Assembly: GCA_964530185.1 (NCBI GenBank)
Contig: CAZHBB010000132.1
Span: forward strand, 1 to 7,627
Reading direction: 5' to 3'
DNA: 7,627 bases
Source of the DNA: PWVB01 sp964530185
GTDB lineage: Bacteria; Chloroflexota; Anaerolineae; B4-G1; SLSP01
Both the position numbers and the translations under genes were made by a program. Positions within the stretch are counted from its first letter, which is position 1. Every line of letters starts with the position of its first letter. This document shows positions 5,274 to 7,627 of the stretch, in pieces. The notes beneath the pieces were generated by a model, which worked only from the letters and a program-made list of their open reading frames with translations, was not told where the DNA came from and did no database searches.

Positions 5274-5951
5274 TCAGCGCCCTCGAGGGTTCATCCCCAG
5301 CCCCCGGAGGATCTCCAGGACGAGGCTCTGTAGCTGTGCCTGGACGGCGTCGATGGACACGGTGGCATCCACCAGGCGCCAACGCGCGGGCTCCTCTCGC
5401 ATCAGCGCCTGGTATCCAGCACGCACCCGTCGATGGAACGCGAGCGCCTCTCGGTCCAGGCGGTTCAGCGTCTCGCCACTCTGGGCCCGCCGCTGCAGCC
5501 CGAGCTCCGGCGGCACGTCCAGGTATAACGTCAGGTCGGGGGTGAGCCCACGAGTCGCAAATGTGGTGATCATGCGCAGCGTATCCATCGGCAGGCCTCG
5601 GCCATATCCCTGGTAGGCATAGGTGCTGTCGTAGAATCGATCGCATATGACGATGGTGCCTGCCTGGAGCGCCGGTTGGATGACCTCGGCCACGTGCTGC
5701 GCCCGGGCCGCCGAGTAGAGGAGAATCTCCGTCTCTGCAGTCATGGCACGGTTGGCGCAGTCGTGGAGCACCGCTCGGATCTGCTCCCCGATAGGGGTCC
5801 CGCCTGGCTCCCGGGTCAGCAGGACGGGGAACCCCTGGCTTTCCAGCCACTGCGCGAGCAGACGGGCCTGGGTCGTCTTACCGCAACCCTCTGGCCCTTC
5901 CAGTGTGATGAAGCAGCCACGCGTCCCAGAAGTTGGGGGGGCGATGTCCAC
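5274..5951 (-). CDS. tmk: Thymidylate kinase (dTMP kinase)
   Basis: Phosphorylates dTMP to dTDP with ATP in the cytoplasm, an essential step in dTTP supply. With the chosen start (225 residues) the P-loop GPEGCGKT is at 19-26, TREPGGT at 46-52, the signature DRFYDSTYAYQGYGRG at 104-119, and LYLDVPPE at 142-149. The lid that follows (RRAQSGETLNRLDRE) carries arginines while the P-loop has none inside it, the bacterial arrangement. Length is slightly above the usual 205-215 residues because of a short N-terminal extension. Two GTG starts are possible. GTG 5951 has AGAGGAG six bases upstream and is preferred; GTG 5978 would add nine residues but has only AGGGG three bases away. The gene lies 48 bases (or 21 from the longer start) after the R3H ATPase stop and is probably cotranscribed with it. 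Confidence 0.95.
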   Translation of the reverse strand: MDIAPPTSGTRGCFITLEGPEGCGKTTQARLLAQWLESQGFPVLLTREPGGTPIGEQIRAVLHDCANRAMTAETEILLYSAARAQHVAEVIQPALQAGTIVICDRFYDSTYAYQGYGRGLPMDTLRMITTFATRGLTPDLTLYLDVPPELGLQRRAQSGETLNRLDREALAFHRRVRAGYQALMREEPARWRLVDATVSIDAVQAQLQSLVLEILRGLGMNPRGR

Positions 5952-5999
5952 GCATTGCTCCTCTGTATGTGAGGTCACGGGCCCCTGACGGGCAGGCGC

Positions 6000-7604
6000 C
6001 TAGCGACCGCGGTAGATCTGGACGCCGCGGTACGGCTCTTTACCAAACGAGCGCGAACCGAGCTTGGCTTTGCGCGCCATCTCGTGCTGATAGCGGCGGA
6101 TGAAGGCGTTCTGAGGGGAGAGCCTCACGGATTCCTCCCCTTCCAGCACCCGCCGGATGGCGTCCTCGGCCTCTCCCATGGCGAGCGTGAAGGCATCGGC
6201 TTTGCCTTCTTTCAGGTCGAACGTGTCGTTCAGGAAGATCTCCAACTGGGCGGAGGTGTTGGCCCGCAGGACATAGATGGGCACCCCCCGTCGCTCGGCA
6301 TCAGTAACCACTCGGGGGCGTTTGCGGTAGTATTGCTTGGTGGTCACAAAGATATGAGCGTCCCTCAGGTTGTCCACCACCCGCACAGGCACATGGAGGA
6401 TCTGCGCCGCCCGCAGAAGCCGATTGCGTGCCACGCCAAATGGGTAGATGCGTTTCTCGGCGAGCCGCCGCCGGTCCTGCGAGAGCTCCTCTATCCGTAC
6501 TGGTGTAGCCTCCTCGCGCTTCTCTTCTATCTCCTCTTCGTAGTACGCGGAACGGATTTCCTCTGTCTTGACCTCGCCCTGCTCGTCCCGATAGCGGAGT
6601 TCGGCGGTCAGCGTGCGACCTCGCAGGAGGGCATCGACGGCCTGGGCTACGTCCCGGTGGACGAGTAGCCGCTGCCGGTCCTGGATCTCGACCAGGATGT
6701 CGAAGGTAGGAGGCGCCCTGCGCTCCAGGACGGTCTTCTGCGTGCCACGCCGCCGGGCCTCCTCATCGGACAGGGTGACGCTCTCGATCCCGCCGACGAG
6801 GTCCGACAGCGTGGGGTTGAGGAGAAGGTTGTCCAGCGTGTTGCCATGGGCTGTGGCAATGAGCTGGACGCCCCGCTCGGCGATCGTGCGCGCGGCCAGA
6901 GCTTCCATCTCCCGCCCGATCTCGTCAATGACGATGACCTCGGGGTTGTGGTTCTCCACAGCCTCGATCATGACCTCATGCTGCAGGCTTGGTGTCGCTA
7001 CCTGCATGCGCCGCGCACGCCCAATGGCAGGGTGTGGGATGTCACCATCCCCAGCGATCTCGTTCGAGGTGTCGACGATCACGACCCGCTTGCTCTCCGC
7101 CAACACCCGGGCGGCTTCCCGCAGCATCGTCGTCTTGCCGACGCCCGGGCGTCCCAGCAGAAGCACGCTCTTGCCCGATAGGATCAGGTCCTGGATGATG
7201 GCGATGGTCCCAAAAACCGCCCGTCCAACCCGACAGGTCAGGCCCACCACCTGGCCGTTGCGGTTTCGAATGGCCGCGATGCGATGCAGTGTACGGGCTA
7301 TGCCCGCGCGATTGTCGGCGTCGAAGACGCCCACGCGATCGACCACCCAGTCGATGTCCTCACGCGTAACCTCGCGCTCCAGGAGCACAATCTCCCGGTC
7401 CGTGTATCGGGCCGTGGGCACCCGACCCAGGTCCAGAATCACCTCCAGGAGGTCGTCCCGCCTGCCGACCTCGTTCACCGACTCCCGGATGGCAGGGGGA
7501 AGGACCTGCATCAGGGCATCCAGGTTGTCAACAATGGATTCTGTCATACTTGTGTCAATTTGGCTCAGTGCAGTCATAGTGTATTTCAGCTTGTTTTCTT
7601 TCAT
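6000..7604 (-). CDS. SpoIIIAA-like AAA ATPase with C-terminal R3H domain
   Basis: A 534-residue cytoplasmic ATPase of the family shared with cyanobacteria and chloroplast Ycf45, generally annotated as R3H-domain nucleic-acid-binding or AAA ATPase. The first 120 residues form a helical N-terminal part. The ATPase core resembles sporulation protein SpoIIIAA: Walker A GRPGVGKTT at 151-159, Walker B VIVIDE at 223-228, and the sensor-like TAHGN at 251-255. A charged, probably coiled-coil linker spans about 340-385. The C-terminus carries an R3H domain with the R-x-x-x-H core at Arg503-His507 and the KEPYRGVQIY end seen in Jag/KhpB-type R3H domains, so single-stranded nucleic-acid binding is likely. 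There is no SpoIIIA operon here, so a sporulation role is not implied. Methionines at 7604, 7577 and 7547 are all possible starts and none has a ribosome binding site; the downstream one best matches where the recognisable protein begins. The precise cellular function is unknown. Confidence 0.88.
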   Translation of the reverse strand: MKENKLKYTMTALSQIDTSMTESIVDNLDALMQVLPPAIRESVNEVGRRDDLLEVILDLGRVPTARYTDREIVLLEREVTREDIDWVVDRVGVFDADNRAGIARTLHRIAAIRNRNGQVVGLTCRVGRAVFGTIAIIQDLILSGKSVLLLGRPGVGKTTMLREAARVLAESKRVVIVDTSNEIAGDGDIPHPAIGRARRMQVATPSLQHEVMIEAVENHNPEVIVIDEIGREMEALAARTIAERGVQLIATAHGNTLDNLLLNPTLSDLVGGIESVTLSDEEARRRGTQKTVLERRAPPTFDILVEIQDRQRLLVHRDVAQAVDALLRGRTLTAELRYRDEQGEVKTEEIRSAYYEEEIEEKREEATPVRIEELSQDRRRLAEKRIYPFGVARNRLLRAAQILHVPVRVVDNLRDAHIFVTTKQYYRKRPRVVTDAERRGVPIYVLRANTSAQLEIFLNDTFDLKEGKADAFTLAMGEAEDAIRRVLEGEESVRLSPQNAFIRRYQHEMARKAKLGSRSFGKEPYRGVQIYRGR

Positions 7605-7608
7605 CTAT

Positions 7609-7617
7609 ATTGTACCA
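7609..7617 (-). promoter_or_regulatory. Extended -10 promoter of the R3H ATPase-tmk operon
   Basis: Read on the minus strand, TGGTACAAT is a TGn-type extended -10 box. Its -35 would lie beyond the window's right end. The expected transcription start falls at about 7602, on the first ATG itself. The mRNA would thus be leaderless from 7604, or have a leader of 25 to 55 bases if translation begins at the ATG at 7577 or 7547. Confidence 0.55.
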
Positions 7618-7627
7618 CGTCGCATGA

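Noticed and set aside
5203..5850. 215-codon minus-strand frame over tmk
   Set aside because: It is a frame-shifted shadow of thymidylate kinase with low-complexity Arg/Gly/Pro/Ala composition; the P-loop and DRFYDST motifs are in the other frame.
6000..7604. Evidence for sporulation from the SpoIIIAA-like domain
   Set aside because: The domain occurs widely in non-sporulating bacteria with an R3H fusion, and no other spoIIIA gene is present.

Overview
The window is GC-rich, single-copy-looking bacterial chromosome. It has two blocks of convergent genes that meet at an isolated tRNA-Phe. The gene content fits a Chloroflexota bacterium (Anaerolineae, Ardenticatenia or Thermoflexia type), and I infer this from three things: a SpoIIIAA-like/R3H ATPase directly upstream of thymidylate kinase, short single-anchor signal peptidases, and a repeat-laden intergenic region. 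No marker gene settles the taxonomy.

Left block, plus strand (1-2854). A promoter-like sequence at the left edge precedes two tandem type I signal peptidase genes (49-681 and 700-1314), which look like a local duplication with both catalytic dyads kept. After a 187-base gap with no convincing promoter or terminator comes a 450-residue adrenodoxin-reductase/FprA-type ferredoxin-NADP+ reductase (1502-2854), whose start is fixed by a strong ribosome binding site.

Middle (2855-3397). About 400 bases without a gene hold stacked repeats: a snap-back hairpin (2900-2937), a REP-like motif with three 11-base tandem units (2967-3022), a long hairpin (3036-3074), and two 16-base sequences in perfect inverted orientation (3080-3095 and 3163-3178). 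A near-consensus sigma-70 promoter (3222-3249) then drives tRNA-Phe(GAA) at 3261-3334. An 11-bp hairpin (3341-3368) follows and probably terminates transcription from both sides.

Right block, minus strand (3398-7627, read right to left). An extended -10 promoter at the right edge fires almost on top of the start of a 534-residue SpoIIIAA-like AAA ATPase with a C-terminal R3H nucleic-acid-binding domain. Thymidylate kinase (tmk) follows closely. A 200-base gap containing a leader hairpin comes next, then a carbon-nitrogen hydrolase with an almost ideal ribosome binding site, and finally a NagD-type HAD-IIA phosphatase 46 bases further on. The last two look like an operon, possibly for metabolite repair or pyrimidine nucleotide turnover, though nothing in the sequence fixes their substrates.

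Most genes are recognisable housekeeping types. I do not see a clearly new defence, mobile or biosynthetic system. The least explained parts are the composite intergenic repeat region and the uncharacterised R3H ATPase family.
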